From assembly GCF_000143415.4 (NCBI RefSeq), contig NW_003314272.1:157438-221437 (forward strand): a stretch of 64,000 bases of DNA, written 5' to 3'. A program made the translations under genes and the position numbers. Source of the DNA: Selaginella moellendorffii (taxonomy: Eukaryota > Streptophyta > Lycopodiopsida > Selaginellales > Selaginellaceae). Shown here piece after piece: positions 43,514 through 54,547 of the stretch (the first letter of the stretch is position 1; every line of letters begins with the position of its first letter). The notes under the pieces are model-generated. The model did no database searches and was not told the DNA's origin. It was given only the letters and a program-made list of their open reading frames with translations.

Positions 43514-45280
43514 ATGCCTGTTCCAGGATCGTTGGAGAGGTCTTTCAGTGTAGCGTACACAATCCACAAGGGGCGGCAGCGGCATCAGCGTGAATCCCGC
43601 AGGAAATCGTCCATCCAATGCCAGCTGAATCCCCAGCCAGAGCAGCAGAGATCTGTGAGTCCAATTCCTCTCAAAGAATGCTTAGATTTGACGACAACAA
43701 GAAGGGCGGCGCTAGCTGCGCCACTCGTCGCGACGGCAGTGGCAACAGTCGCCAATCCAGCAAGAGCTTTGATCCAGACGGGCCAGGAGAGGGATTCGAC
43801 GAGGCAATCCCAGAATGCGATCGACAGGTTGCAAAGTAGGGTTTCTACATTCCAGCTCGGGAATGGGATGAAATGGATCGTCCTGGAGCGTCACAATGCT
43901 CCAATTGTCGCTTGCCACACCTATGCCGACGTTGGAGCGGCGGATGAATCCACTGGAATGACTGGGATTGCTCATCTTCTCGAGCATCTAGCATTCAAGG
44001 GGACGAGGCTGATTGGAAGCCGAGGTTTCGAGCGTGAATCGGAAGCACTGGATCAGCTGGACGAGATCTTTTACGCTCTCAGGGATGCCAAGGTGGCCAA
44101 AAATTCCAAGCTCGTGGCGAAGCTGGTGGAAGAATTTGCAAGAGCTCAAGAACAAGCAGCAAAGTTCTCTGCCGCCAGCCAGTATGGGTCTTTGATCGAG
44201 AGGCAAGGCGGAGTGGGCCTCAACGCTCAGACCTCGCAGGACTCCACCGAGTATTTCGTTTCGCTGCCAGCCAACAAGCTGGAGCTCTGGATGGCGCTCG
44301 AGAGTGGACGATTCATGGCGCCGGTTTTCAGAGATTTGTACGCCGAGAAGGAAGTGGTGAAGGAAGAGAGGCGCCTGAGAGTGGAGAATTCTCCGTATGG
44401 TCGCTTCACCGAGGCATTCACCGAGGCCGCATTCCCAGGCCAAGCTTACGGCCGGCCCATCATCGGCTACCCGAGTGACTTTGAGAAGATCGGCCGCAGA
44501 GAAGTGACCGACTTCTTCACCAAAAACTACACTCCTTGCAAGCTCACTTGTGCCGTGGTTGGCGACGTGAATCCAGTCGAGGTTGAGAAGCTAGCCACTC
44601 GCTACTTCGGCAGCTGGAAAACTCCTTGCGCATCGCCAACGTCCTCGTCACCGAGAAGTTATTCCGAGCTCTGGAGGACCCAAGATGGTTGGGACGATTT
44701 TGCTGCTTCCAAGCCTCCTCCGGGAGAGATCTTGAGGATGTCTTCACCGGCACAGCCTCTCTACATGGAAGGCTACTACAGGCCAGCTTCGTGGTCTTCG
44801 GATGATCCAGTTCTCTCGGTGATCAGCGACGTCCTCGCCGGCGGCCGAGTCTCCAGGCTCTACAAACGGCTCATTGCTCCCAGCAGGGTCCTCTCGGCGG
44901 AGTGCCTCTCGAGCTTTCCAGGCGACAAGTTCCCGTGCTTGATGATGCTCTATGCTTCTCCAACGCCCGGATCGAGCAGCACCGAGAAGCTAGCCGGCCT
45001 CGTTCACGACCAGCTCCAGGACCTGGTTCGCCAAGGGGTCGAGGAGGGCGAGCTGGTTCCAATCCGGAAGTCGACGCGAGCGAGCTTGCTGGAAGCGCTG
45101 GGAAGCAATTCCTCCATGGCGAGGATTCTCAGCACTTACGAAGCTACAGCGGGGTCTTGGAACCGTGTTCTTGAGGAAACTCGAGAGATCGAGTCGGTCA
45201 CCAGGGACGACGTTGTCCGAGTCGCGAGCAAGCTCTTCACTCCCTCGAATCGTATTGCTGGAAGCACACGGCCTGTTTAG
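43514..45280 (+). CDS. M16-family zinc peptidase, likely thylakoid lumen via Tat signal
   Basis: Single exon, 588 codons. The transit peptide-like N-terminus (MPVPGSLERSFSVAYTIHKG, Arg/Gln/Ser-rich) is followed by TTRRAALAAPLVATAVATVANPARA. This is a twin-arginine, hydrophobic stretch and Ala-x-Ala site: a bipartite thylakoid-lumen signal ending near residue 85. Catalytic inverted zinc motif HLLEHLAFKG with the downstream Glu region (EKEVVKEERRLRVEN). The second M16 domain is inactive-type (AGGRVSRLYKRLI, then SSTEKLAGLVHDQL). Full-length M16B proteins of ~450-600 residues act as dimers. The substrate is unknown. An inserted helical stretch (LDEIFYALRDAKVAKNSKLVAKLVEEFARAQEQ, quoted in parts) separates the zinc motif from the Glu. 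It is divergent from the tetraspanin gene. Confidence 0.88.
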   Translation: MPVPGSLERSFSVAYTIHKGRQRHQRESRRKSSIQCQLNPQPEQQRSVSPIPLKECLDLTTTRRAALAAPLVATAVATVANPARALIQTGQERDSTRQSQNAIDRLQSRVSTFQLGNGMKWIVLERHNAPIVACHTYADVGAADESTGMTGIAHLLEHLAFKGTRLIGSRGFERESEALDQLDEIFYALRDAKVAKNSKLVAKLVEEFARAQEQAAKFSAASQYGSLIERQGGVGLNAQTSQDSTEYFVSLPANKLELWMALESGRFMAPVFRDLYAEKEVVKEERRLRVENSPYGRFTEAFTEAAFPGQAYGRPIIGYPSDFEKIGRREVTDFFTKNYTPCKLTCAVVGDVNPVEVEKLATRYFGSWKTPCASPTSSSPRSYSELWRTQDGWDDFAASKPPPGEILRMSSPAQPLYMEGYYRPASWSSDDPVLSVISDVLAGGRVSRLYKRLIAPSRVLSAECLSSFPGDKFPCLMMLYASPTPGSSSTEKLAGLVHDQLQDLVRQGVEEGELVPIRKSTRASLLEALGSNSSMARILSTYEATAGSWNRVLEETREIESVTRDDVVRVASKLFTPSNRIAGSTRPV

Positions 45281-45336
45281 TGAAAGAATTTAGTGCTAAA
45301 CCTTTAAGCCCTTGGAAATTTAGGGTTCTTCCGCCG

Positions 45337-47637
45337 ATGGGCGAGGGAAAGAGACGACGCAAGCCGCGACAGCGGCAGCCGCAGCTCGCCGGTGATCCTG
45401 TCGGCCATGCTCTTGGACCGATGCCATCGCGGTAAGGAGAGAACGCTGAAATCCCGGCTGAAACATTTTTCTCTTAGAGGCCAGATCGATGCCGAGACGC
45501 AGAAATATTTCTCCGAGGTCTTGGCGCTGCTGGAAACGATTGCCGATGACAAGGAGAGGGAGGCATTGTGCGCCAGCGCTCTGGAAGAGGCCCGCGGCAA
45601 GGAATTGCGGCTCGCCTCGCATCCTTCTTGCGGTAGAGCGCTTGAGAAGCTCATCCAGTCCTTCGATGCTGCTCGGTTGCTATCGTTTCTCGGGCAGTGC
45701 ACGGCAGATTTCGCGAGCATGGCAATGGATCCCTCGGCTTCTCACGTTGCTGAGATGATGCTTGGGAGCTTGTCCGAGATTTTGCAGCAAAATGGTGGAG
45801 ATGCGGGACTGATTTCCTCGATCGAGAGTGCGGTGGCCAGGATCTCCGAGGTACTTCCATGCGTTATTGTGTTCTTTCTACATCGTTCTCATTATAGGTA
45901 CTGCAAGGAAGTGCTCTTGAGGTTATGGGAAACAAATATGGCTCGCATGTCTTGCGAAAGTTCACTCTTCTTGCAGCCGGATTAGTGGAAACAGAGGGAA
46001 AAGATGGCTTGTCGAGGAAACTAGGACGAATGGATTCCATGGCGAAAACATGCGAATGCATCCATGCAGGCTTCCCGAGAATTCTCAAGCAACTTACCAG
46101 TGAGATTCTAGTAGCATGCAAAAGCTCAATGTCTGAGAGAAGAATGGACCAATTTTCGAGTCTCGTATTTCAGGTGAGAACAACTTTGCATATTATTTTT
46201 TTGAGCTCTGTTATAAGCTATGTTATGCAGACCATTCTCAAGGCGCTCCATGGAACTGGAAGTGATACGTCTTCAGCCATAGCAACACTCTTAGGTTTTG
46301 ATCAAACAGAAATGATTTCGCCTAAAGTGTTGGAACGCATTTTGGAGTTGATGGAGAATCAAAACGGTAGTCATTTGATGGAGGTAAATTTGTCAGAGTT
46401 TAAAGAAGCATCAGACTTTATTGTTTTGTTGTCCAGATAAAAACTTTAACTATTTAAGTGTGTGCTGTTATGCAGGTCATACTACAGGTGGCATCTAACG
46501 AGGTGTACGCAAAATTGCTTGAAGAAATCTTCAAAGGAAATTTGAAGCGGCTAGCAACGCACCAATTTTCGAATTTTGCTCTACAAACGTTGATTGCCTT
46601 TGCACGCCAAGAAGATCAGGTGCATAAGTTTTACTTGTGTTATCTTTTATTGAAACTATAATTTTGTTGCAGGTGAGCCTCTTCTTGGACGAGTTAGGAA
46701 AGGATTTTACCGAGTTAATAAAGAAGAAAAGGGCTGGTGTCATTGTGAGCTTGCTGGGAGTATGTAGCCGTATGAGTACCAGCCAGCATGAGGCACGTAA
46801 ACACACTTATGAAACTTTCTAACATTTTTGGCTTTAAATTTGTAGATAAGCCGATTGGTTGCTACTGTCATCTGTCCGAAATGTGCCTCTCGTGATACTC
46901 TTGTCCTGCGCTTGCTTCACTTAGAAGGACACGACTCGGATGGGAAGTCAGGAAGGAAAATGTCCATTCTGGGATGCGTAATGCTACAGATTTTGTTCAC
47001 TTTTTCTCAGGTTTAATGATGTTTATATGTGCATATCCTTAACCATGTATAGTTCTTTGTGTAGGACTGCAGTCAGCAATACTACAAAAGCTTCTCAGTA
47101 CTTGAAATGACACAGATTCTGGAAGCCATAAAAGATAAAGCTGGATGCCACGTTGTGGAAGCGTTTCTCAAATCTCCTGCATCGCCAAAACAAAAGCACG
47201 CTGTGATAGAGAGGTACGGTAATTCTCTAAAAAAAATCGGAACTAATTCTATGTTACATAGATTGAAAGATCATTTTGCAGTGCTGGCCACGGATACAAA
47301 GGCTCACTACATCGTAACAAAGTGCTTCGAGGCAGCAAATCTCAAGCTCAAAGAATCCATTGTAATGGAGCTGATTGGCGTGCAAAATGATCTCTCAAAG
47401 TCCAGGCACGGTCCCTATATTCTGGGCAGGTTAAACGTTGCGAAGTAAGTTGCCCAATATAGACTCTAGATAGTTTCATCTTTTGCCTTTCCGTGTAGAT
47501 ATGAGAAGGCTCCAGACAAATGGAGACAATCTCAGCAAACGAGCCATGCTCACAAGGAAGACTACGAAAAGCTCTTCAAACGCGAGCAACCTGAGCATCA
47601 TGGTGCCCCGAGAAGAAAGAAGCAGAAGTATCAGTGA
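45337..47637 (+). CDS. APUM23: Pumilio/NOP9-type nucleolar RNA-binding protein (APUM23-like)
   Basis: Probably nucleolar pre-rRNA processing factor. Starts MGEGKRRRKPRQRQPQ at 45337, a basic N-terminus. A short intron (about 45433-45473) joins MPSR to GQIDAETQKYFSEV. PUM-like helical repeats follow: ASHPSCGRALEKLIQSF, AMDPSASHVAEMML, VMGNKYGSHVLRKF, QNGSHLMEV, ATHQFSNFALQTLIAF, KDKAGCHVVEAFL, DTKAHYIVTKCFEAA, SRHGPYILGRLNV. It ends in a Lys/Arg-rich tail (PRRKKQKYQ, TGA 47635-47637). About nine exons. The repeat spacing and the RGQ(I/F)-A-T-KYF start match APUM23/NOP9 rather than canonical Pumilio. TTTAGGGTTC stands just before the ATG. Confidence 0.87.
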
Positions 47638-48050
47638 AAGGAATTAGAAATCTAGTGTTTTTATGGGGACAATGTAAAATCAAGAGCTCGCGATCTTTTG
47701 GAAAGCGTGGGCCAAGAACAGTGGTGGAGTTGGAAGGATCTTCAAGCCGTGGGGCTTCTCTTTTCTTTTATTTTGATCATTCTCTAAATACGTGAAGTTA
47801 CATGTGATCAATTTTTTGAATATTGTAGCTGCAGTCTACTGTCACCTTTAGAGTTTTGTAGTACAATTATACAGTTACGGTCACCTTTACAATTTGTAGT
47901 TTGTTCAGTTTTGCTCAGTACAATTATAGTTACGGTCACCTTTACAATTTTGTAGTTTTGTTCAATTGCCAGTCTATACGGTTCTTTACAATTTTGTAAC
48001 TTTTTTCAGTACAATTACACCTGTGACCGTGAGCGAGACATTTGAACAAA
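47638..48050. repeat. AT-rich spacer with ~55-bp imperfect tandem repeats
   Basis: Units containing ACAATTATA-CAGTTACGGTCACCTTTACAATTTTGTAGTTTTGTTCA repeat about three to four times between 47830 and 48030, with drifting ends. No ORF. It lies just upstream of the broken decarboxylase copy. Confidence 0.65.
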
Positions 48051-48330
48051 AGCTTCTACTTTGCTACTCTTGGATATAAACGTCCCCAAGTTTCCATAAC
48101 CATGCTCAGCACAAGTTCTTTCTCCATCCATCGAGAGTCGCAGCAGCAGTCCCACTTCATAAGATGGCCTTCGACGAACTTCGACGTGGTTACTATGCAT
48201 TGCGGAAAGCAATAGCACCACCACCACCGCTCAAATTGTGGAACGGGAACTGGCCTCACAAATCGGACCTCCTGGGTGACGAGGAAGGGAACAGTGGATT
48301 CCTCCTCACCATGGGATCCACTATAACATG
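48050..48330 (+). pseudogene. Broken duplicate of the start of the PLP decarboxylase gene
   Basis: Matches the next gene from its promoter into exon 2 with large deletions. GCTACTCTTG(G/C)ATATAAA and AGCACA...TCTTTCT correspond to 48599-48655. CAGCAGCAGTCCCA(C/T)TTCAT corresponds to exon 1, TTCGACGAACT to its end, and TGGAACG(G/C)GAACTGGCCTCA(C/T)AA through CACCATGGGATCCAC to exon 2. It stops where the normal gene continues and lacks the PLP lysine region and the normal ATG context. It is clearly non-functional as an enzyme, though the TATA-like box (48075-48080) is kept. Confidence 0.85.
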
Positions 48331-48608
48331 ACGATCTTTTGCAACATAATAGATTGCATTTTCTGTGCAAGGCTATTTTTCAATGCAAATTTTGTAGTAA
48401 TCCTTGCAACATCAAATACATTTGCAAAACCTCTTCATGCACATAATATAGTGTTGTAAGTTGCATATAATCTATAAAAATACCAATCTGAATATATACA
48501 GTGACACCTTACGATTTTGTATTCTTCCATCGCTTGCATCAAAGAGGTCCCAATCCTGTACTCATCTGATTCCCTTCAAGATAGAAATTTTGTTACGCTA
48601 CTCTTGCA

Positions 48609-48614
48609 TATAAA
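48609..48614 (+). promoter_or_regulatory. TATA box of the PLP decarboxylase gene
   Basis: TATAAA, 86 nt before the ATG, also kept in the duplicated fragment at 48075-48080. The shared flanks (GCTACTCTTG and the AGCACA block) support a real core promoter. Confidence 0.6.
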
Positions 48615-48699
48615 GCGTTTCCACAACCAGTATTGAGCACACACTAGTCTTTCTTCTCTCTTAGCATCGGGTTCTTGATCAATCCATCCATCCATCAAT

Positions 48700-50640
48700 A
48701 TGGCGAGCTCCATGAGTGATCTAGTTCCCGCGCAGCGCGTTTCCTCTCCCACCACTAACGATTATGTCTATCCTGCACTTCCCAAAGCTCTCGAGGGTGT
48801 CAACTTCGATCTTACGTCGAGCTTGAAGGACAACAAGCTCCAAAAGCCTCCGCCCGACCATCTGCAAGCCCGCAAGGAGGCCCTTAACAAGTCGCTCGAC
48901 TATCTCAAGCAGCAGCAGTCCCATTTCATGGGCTTCCAGGCCAACCAGAAGATGAGCTTCGACGAACTGAATGACTTCCTCAACGTGCACGTAAGTAGAT
49001 AGATCATGGTCATTGTTATCAAATGTTTTTTGTGTGTGTTACTTCGATCCCAGCTGAACAACATTGGGGACCCATTTGTCGAGGGCAATTGCACCACCAA
49101 CACCAAGTTCATGGAGCGCGCCGTGCTCGACTACTACGCATCGCTGTGGAACGCGAACTGGCCTCATAAGTCTTCCCTCCTGGGTGATGAGGAAGGTAAC
49201 AGCTACTGGGGATTCCTCCTCACCATGGGATCCACCGAAGGCAACATGTACGCTCTGTGGAATGCCCGGGACTACCTCGGTGGCAAAATCCTCCTCATGG
49301 AATCCGGCGGAGACACAAAGAAGGCGGCGGCTCCGCGGCTTGTCTATCGCCAAGCAGCCGTGCCTCCAAATGCCAAGCCCGTCCCGAGCCAGGCAAGGAG
49401 CGCAGCTCCATTCCCAGAATGCTGCGACGAGTTTTGTGAGAACTACTTCTCGCCGGTTGCGTTCTATTCGGAGGACACGCACTACTCGTTCACAAAGGCG
49501 ACCCGGCTCATCGGCATCCCCACTTTCGGAGTGGTGGGCGAGGAGAAGTACCCCGGGATGTGCCCGATCACCGAAGACGGGAAGTGGCCGGACGAGGTCC
49601 CCTCGCACGAGGAGGGCCCCGAGGATGGAACCATCCGCACCGAGTCTCTCGCGGAGCTAGTGCTCTTCTTTGCACGGAGGGGCCACCCCATCTTCGTCAA
49701 CCTCAACTACGGCACCACTTTCAAGGGCGCCTATGATAGCGTCGTCAAAGCCATGGCCGCGCTCATGCCCATCTTCCAGTTCTACGGCCACGACAAGCGG
49801 GTCATCGACGCCGGCGGGGAGGAGAGTGTACGGACGGGATTTTGGATCCACGTCGATGGCGCACTCGGTGCTGCTTACATTCCGTATCTGAAGATGGCCG
49901 CGGAAGAGGGCTGCAAGTTTGAGGATGGTGGCGCTGTGGAAGTCGCTCCCGAGTTTGATTTCAGCCTGGAAGCCGTGCATTCCATCGCAATGAGCGGGCA
50001 CAAGTGGATGGGTGCGCCCATTCCATGCGGACTTTTCATGTCCAAGAGAAGGTGAATGTTCTTACGCCACCTGATGAAAAACGTTGACGAAAGTTGTGGC
50101 TCTTCCAGGTACCAAATCAACCCACCGAGCAATCCGATCTACACTGGCACTCCAGACACCACCTTTGCCGGCTCCAGGAATGGCCTTTCGGCGGTCTTCT
50201 TCTGGAGCTACATCTCCAAGCATACACTCAAGCAGCAGATTGACAAGGCCGTGCGTTGCCAGGGAATGGCACGGTTCATCTACAACACCATGACGGAGCT
50301 GGGCAAGAAACTCAACCTCGATCTCTGGGTTGCACGATCTCCACTCTCGCTCACCGTTCGTTTCCGGCAACTCAACGATGACCTGGTGTTCAAGTACAGC
50401 CTCTCCAACGAGACGCTAGTTGTCAATGATGTGCAACGCCTAATTTCACACGTCTTTGCGATGGAGCATGTCACCAAGGAACTGGTGCTCATGCTAGCGG
50501 AGGACGTGATGAAGCTCGGGCCCAAAGCTTTCAAGGACTTGTCGGATGGAACTGCAGGTGCAAGCGATGGACTTACAACGATGGATGCTCCTCTTGTTTC
50601 ATGCGTGCCATTCCAGGGTCGTGGTTTCAGCGGCAACTAA
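48700..50640 (+). CDS. PLP-dependent group II amino-acid decarboxylase (histidine/serine decarboxylase-like)
   Basis: Three exons: 48700-48990, 49054-50051 and 50109-50640. It gives about 606 residues, longer than typical plant serine decarboxylase (~480). Group II motifs: WGFLLTMGSTEGNMYALW (cofactor phosphate region), DTHYSFTKATRLIGI (His stacking on PLP), FVNLNYGTTFKGAYDS, WIHVDGALGAAYIPYL (Asp binding the pyridine N), and SIAMSGHKWMGAPIPCGLF with the Schiff-base Lys. The C-terminal small domain ends QGRGFSGN. Wording of the motifs is closer to bacterial and algal histidine-decarboxylase-like proteins than to the usual plant enzyme. Substrate uncertain. No transit peptide is evident. The broken copy upstream shows a local tandem duplication. 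Confidence 0.88.
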
Positions 50641-51880
50641 AGAACTTGTGATCAAGTAATTTTTATACTAAGCATAAACTATTTATGTTGTTGGGGCGAT
50701 TATCATGCGAGATGACGTCCATCTCCGGCAAGAGTTTCTTTGGCAACTTAGTGGTTGATTTTATGAGATTGCTAGAAATTGCCTAGTGGAATGCTGGGCG
50801 GTTAAGAAAGCTAGGCTTGGATTTTAATCTCCCGCTGCTGAACACCCTCACTCTGTTGCTTAGTAACCAGCTCCCACCTCAAGCGCTATCTTTCCTTGGC
50901 CGATGTCCTGTTGCTTAGCCTTGTAGTCCCACACTCTTGCGGCTCCTATTAATTGGCTGTGATTAGCCAATTCCGTATATAAGCAATTAGTAAATGTTCC
51001 TTTGTATGCTTTAAATATTCCATAAGGAAATTCATCAACTCGCTAATAGTCCATTACCGTTGAAAATGGTGGATCACTTCAAATAAACGCTTTACGGATT
51101 TATAATCTTGAAGAAGGTGGAAACATTTTGAATATACTTGAATTTGGGCACCTATGTGTAATTTGTTCTATTGTCTCCACATGTTTATAACACAATTGAC
51201 AAAGTCACTTCTTCCAAAATAGGGGGTCAGGACCATTCCATATAGAGTGTAGACCATGTCCACTAGTACAGTAGGCAAGTAATATATTTGTTTTAGTCCT
51301 GAGGGCCAATACTAATTTTGCATGTGAGATTTATTGTAAATAAATTGATTAAGTCTTTTTAGCCATGTTTTGAAGGTTTGTTCTATCCATGTTGTCCGGA
51401 TATATATTATGTTTGTAGAGAGGAGGTCCATCTTTAGTGATGCTAACTTGACTAAACTGCTCGGTCCAATTTTTACAAAAAAATTATAAGAGAGCACAGC
51501 AATAATTTTTTGAACTACATTCTTGATTAATCCACTTATAATTATGCCTAAGAAAGCCAGTTAATGAAGTCAGAGATGACATACTTTGCAAGTTTATCAG
51601 AGATGCATGAGTCATACTGCATAATGTTTTTCCAGACTTAAATTGTATTGGCAAGATATTCATTCATTCATTCATATACTGTTTACAAGGTTTTGCAGCG
51701 CCCCCCAAGAAGCATGAGACTGATGGGATATTAATTCCATGTGTAAATTGCCTCAGGCCACTTTTGGGCATCCAAGTTCCAAAAGATGAAAATTCTCTCC
51801 AAAGGGCATTGATTAGACTTGGTCCCTTGATGTGAGTAAATTTCACTAAAGGGGGAATGGATTTAGCACACAGAAATATA
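50641..51880. other. AT-rich intergenic DNA
   Basis: Decarboxylase 3' flank followed by AT-rich DNA without coding signal on either strand. Short open frames are random in composition. Probably decayed repeat sequence. Confidence 0.45.
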
Positions 51881-52680
51881 AGTACCTAGGATACACCAGT
51901 GTTCAATGCTTCCTGTGGATTTCTTGAATAGAGGAGCACATCACATCAGCAGCAAGGGCTAGTGCACTCCTCCAATCAAATTGCCATAAAGCCAACATAC
52001 ACAGGTGGGGTGTCAAACACACCTATTACATGAAAAAGGTAATGACAGCAGTCTTGTATGGAGTAGAGAGTTGGGGTCCAGGGCTAGAACAAGCTCGAGG
52101 CAATCAATAAGTGTTTCATCTCAACAAAATTCATACTCCCAATGGAGATTCTCACATGGAGATTCATCTCGATTTGCATATGCATCACATACATGCAAAG
52201 TGCATATTTTTTTCACAGACAGAAACTTGCAGACATGGCAATTGCTAAATTGCAACATATAGCCCAAGCTCTTGGAAAAGGTTGGTGGCACACTCTTGAG
52301 GTATGGACAGCCACCCTCAGCTATGACCTCTCCACATTGATGACAGAATTGCTTGAACAATTGGAGTTTTGGACTTGGCAATCTCTCCAACATTGGTGTG
52401 ATGCTTGGATGAAGGATAGTGTCCTTTTTTGGAATGTACATGAACACCATCAACCCAAGGTGCCAATTTGGTTTCACAATCTACAACAACTTCACCCCCA
52501 CAAGTAGAGAATCTTGGCCAGTTATAGAACAGGGCATTATAGATGGATAATGAAACTTAGATGTAGTTTGAGACCACCACTACCACATGATATCCACCTC
52601 TACCCCATATGTTATGAAGAAGTTGAAGACATGGAGCATGTGGTTAACATGTGCTCAACCTATACTCCACTACGCCAACC
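51880..52680 (+). pseudogene. Decayed LINE (non-LTR retrotransposon) reverse transcriptase, C-terminal part
   Basis: On the + strand broken frames give YKYLGYTS near 51880, then SAARASALLQSN, HRWGVKHTYYMKKVMTAVLYGVESWG (about 52000-52080), and at 52590-52665 LYPICYEEVEDMEHVVNMC. The first and second match the KYLGY and VLYG-E-WG region after the catalytic core of LINE RTs, and the last matches the C-x-x-C/H-x-x-x-C-type end. Stops and frameshifts are frequent, and no endonuclease or catalytic YxDD segment remains. Confidence 0.6.
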
Positions 52681-52818
52681 ATAGGTCCTCTAGGGGTGCA
52701 GATCTACATATAATTCTTGTAGGCAAACATTGGGCCAAGGACATTTGTGAATTTCTATGAGAAATAGAGATCAAAGTGCCTATCCTTAGTCATTGATGCC
52801 ATACTCACGATTACACAC

Positions 52819-53727
52819 TGTCACGAATATGACTTCGGGTATTGAAAGATTGACTTCGGCCAATCCTTACGAGCACTCTTTCTTTACTACCACAACGGCA
52901 GGAGGTATTACTGGTTCCCTTTATTAACCCCTTTTGTCCAAGTGTTAGTAAATTGGACTTAGCATCTATACTTGGTCAGATGAGCATAAGGAAGGAATTC
53001 CTAAGTGTCTATTTAGCCAAGCATACTTGGCCTAGCTTAGTTCTCTTTTGTTCTATCTTGCACTGGCTTGGCAAAGCCCTTGTGTATTAAGACTAGTCCC
53101 TCAATATTGCTAGATAATAGTTTACCGTGTTTGCCAAACACCCTTGCTATTATGCCTTTTGTGTTAGTCTCATTTCAGTCCCAAATGCTATTTATGGAAA
53201 GTGTCTAGATTTTCTCATTTGGCATATTTACAGAATGTAGAAGTCAGCCTGAACACAATAGTGTTCGTCCCATGTCCAAATTCGTAATCTAGGGACATTC
53301 CATATTTAGTATTTAGAAAGCTTGTCCCAAAGACTAACTCTTGGTACTAAGGGAAGCTTGAGGTGAAAGCCCAAAGCGTGTGTTCCTCAAGGGCGGGGGG
53401 CTATAAGGGGTTCCAAATATATAATAGGGATAGTGGTTGAAATGCATGTTCGACCACATGAGACATTAGTTTGACTTCCACTGGGTTGTGTCGCTCTTTG
53501 TTCTACGTTTGGCTTGGGTTTAAGCCCAAGCTCCATGCTACTCTAGTCAGTGGGGTACCCTCCTCCTCGCGTTAGGCCACCGGTATGCCAAAATTGTGCC
53601 AGACTCCGTCTGACACCATTTTGCGTGTAGGCGCTGGATACGGGGAGTTGGTGCTCGTGGGATTGTACTGGACTCGTTTCATAGTGTAATGGGTTTGGAG
53701 TTCGGCTCCAAATTCAAGTGTGCTACA
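52819..53727 (+). repeat. Putative 5' LTR of the outer Gypsy element
   Basis: Begins TGTCACGAA and ends GTGCTACA, directly followed by the primer-binding site. It contains GGTGAAAGCCCAAAGCGTG (53362-53380), a G-rich stretch and TTCCAAATATATAATAGGGATAG (53411-53433): the same core promoter layout as the other LTRs here. About 909 bp. The right end is well placed; the left end rests on the TGT..ACA fit only. The partner 3' LTR is outside the window. Confidence 0.6.
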
Positions 53728-53729
53728 TT

Positions 53730-53740
53730 TGGTATCAGAG
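53730..53740 (+). other. Primer-binding site (initiator tRNA-Met type), outer element
   Basis: TGGTATCAGAG, complementary to the 3' end of plant initiator tRNA-Met, 2 bp after the LTR end. Confidence 0.85.
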
Positions 53741-53868
53741 GAATTATCTTAGCGATTCTTATCCAACTTTTATCGGATTTTTGACTCAAGTTGCATAGGC
53801 AGAGACTTTTCTAGTAGATTCGAAGCGATCTGTGTAGGATTAGTTGGATTGCACCATTCGCTAGCGGG

Positions 53869-54547
53869 ATGGTGAAAAAGAACCGTGCTGATGACGTTGA
53901 AACCTTTAGACGGGTGAATCAAGAAAAGGAAACTCTTGCTCGAGATGTTGTGGAAGAGGTTGAGGCTGAGTTAGAAGAGGAAGAGCCATATGCTATGGCA
54001 CTGCAGCGTATGGCTCAGGAAGTCGAGATCTAGAATTTGCGAAGGGAGATTCGCAAATTGAAGAAGGAGAACAAGAAGAGGAAGCAAGAAGCTAAGGCAG
54101 TTAAACTAGCTAAACTTAAGCAACCAGATTCCTCTTCAAGTTCTAAGGACGATGAAGTTTTGCAACTGCCCCTGGTTGTACGAGTTTCAAAGTTCAAGCC
54201 TCTGAAACCACCCAATTTCATAGGCATGCTAGACTATCAGGTTTTGGAAGACTGGGTCTACGATATGGAAAACTATTTCATAGCGGCAGACATAGATGAT
54301 CATATGAAAGTTGCATGAGCGCAATCCTTTCTCACCAACCATGCCAAAACTTTGTGGCGCCAGGTGTGTGCTGAAAAAGGGTAGTGTAAGCAACCAAAGG
54401 GAACAACTTGAGAGACGATCCATAGGGTTCAAATATAGAGGGAAAGGGCCCATGAATAAGAGTGCACCCTCTTTTCTAATCAGTTAAGGGTCTTGGGATA
54501 TTTGGGGTTAAGCGTCCTTGGGTTTGAATAGTACTGGGCTAGGTGAC
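53869..54547 (+). pseudogene. 5' part of gag, outer Gypsy element, interrupted
   Basis: ATG at 53869 (MVKKNRADDVETFRRVNQ). It continues through two stops (TAG 54031, TGA 54316) in one frame: a coiled, charged region (RREIRKLKKENKKRKQEAK), then FKPLKPPNFIGMLDYQVLEDWVYDMENYF, the start of the capsid domain, up to LWRQVCAEKG near 54380. About 165 bp of unclear sequence follow before the insertion point at 54547. Both stops sit where CAG and CGA codons are plausible. The frame resumes at 62102. Confidence 0.8.
54543..54547. repeat. Target-site duplication, left copy (GTGAC)
   Basis: GTGAC directly before the TG of the left LTR; the same five bases follow the right LTR at 62102-62106. It marks the insertion of the inner element into the outer gag region. 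Confidence 0.92.
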
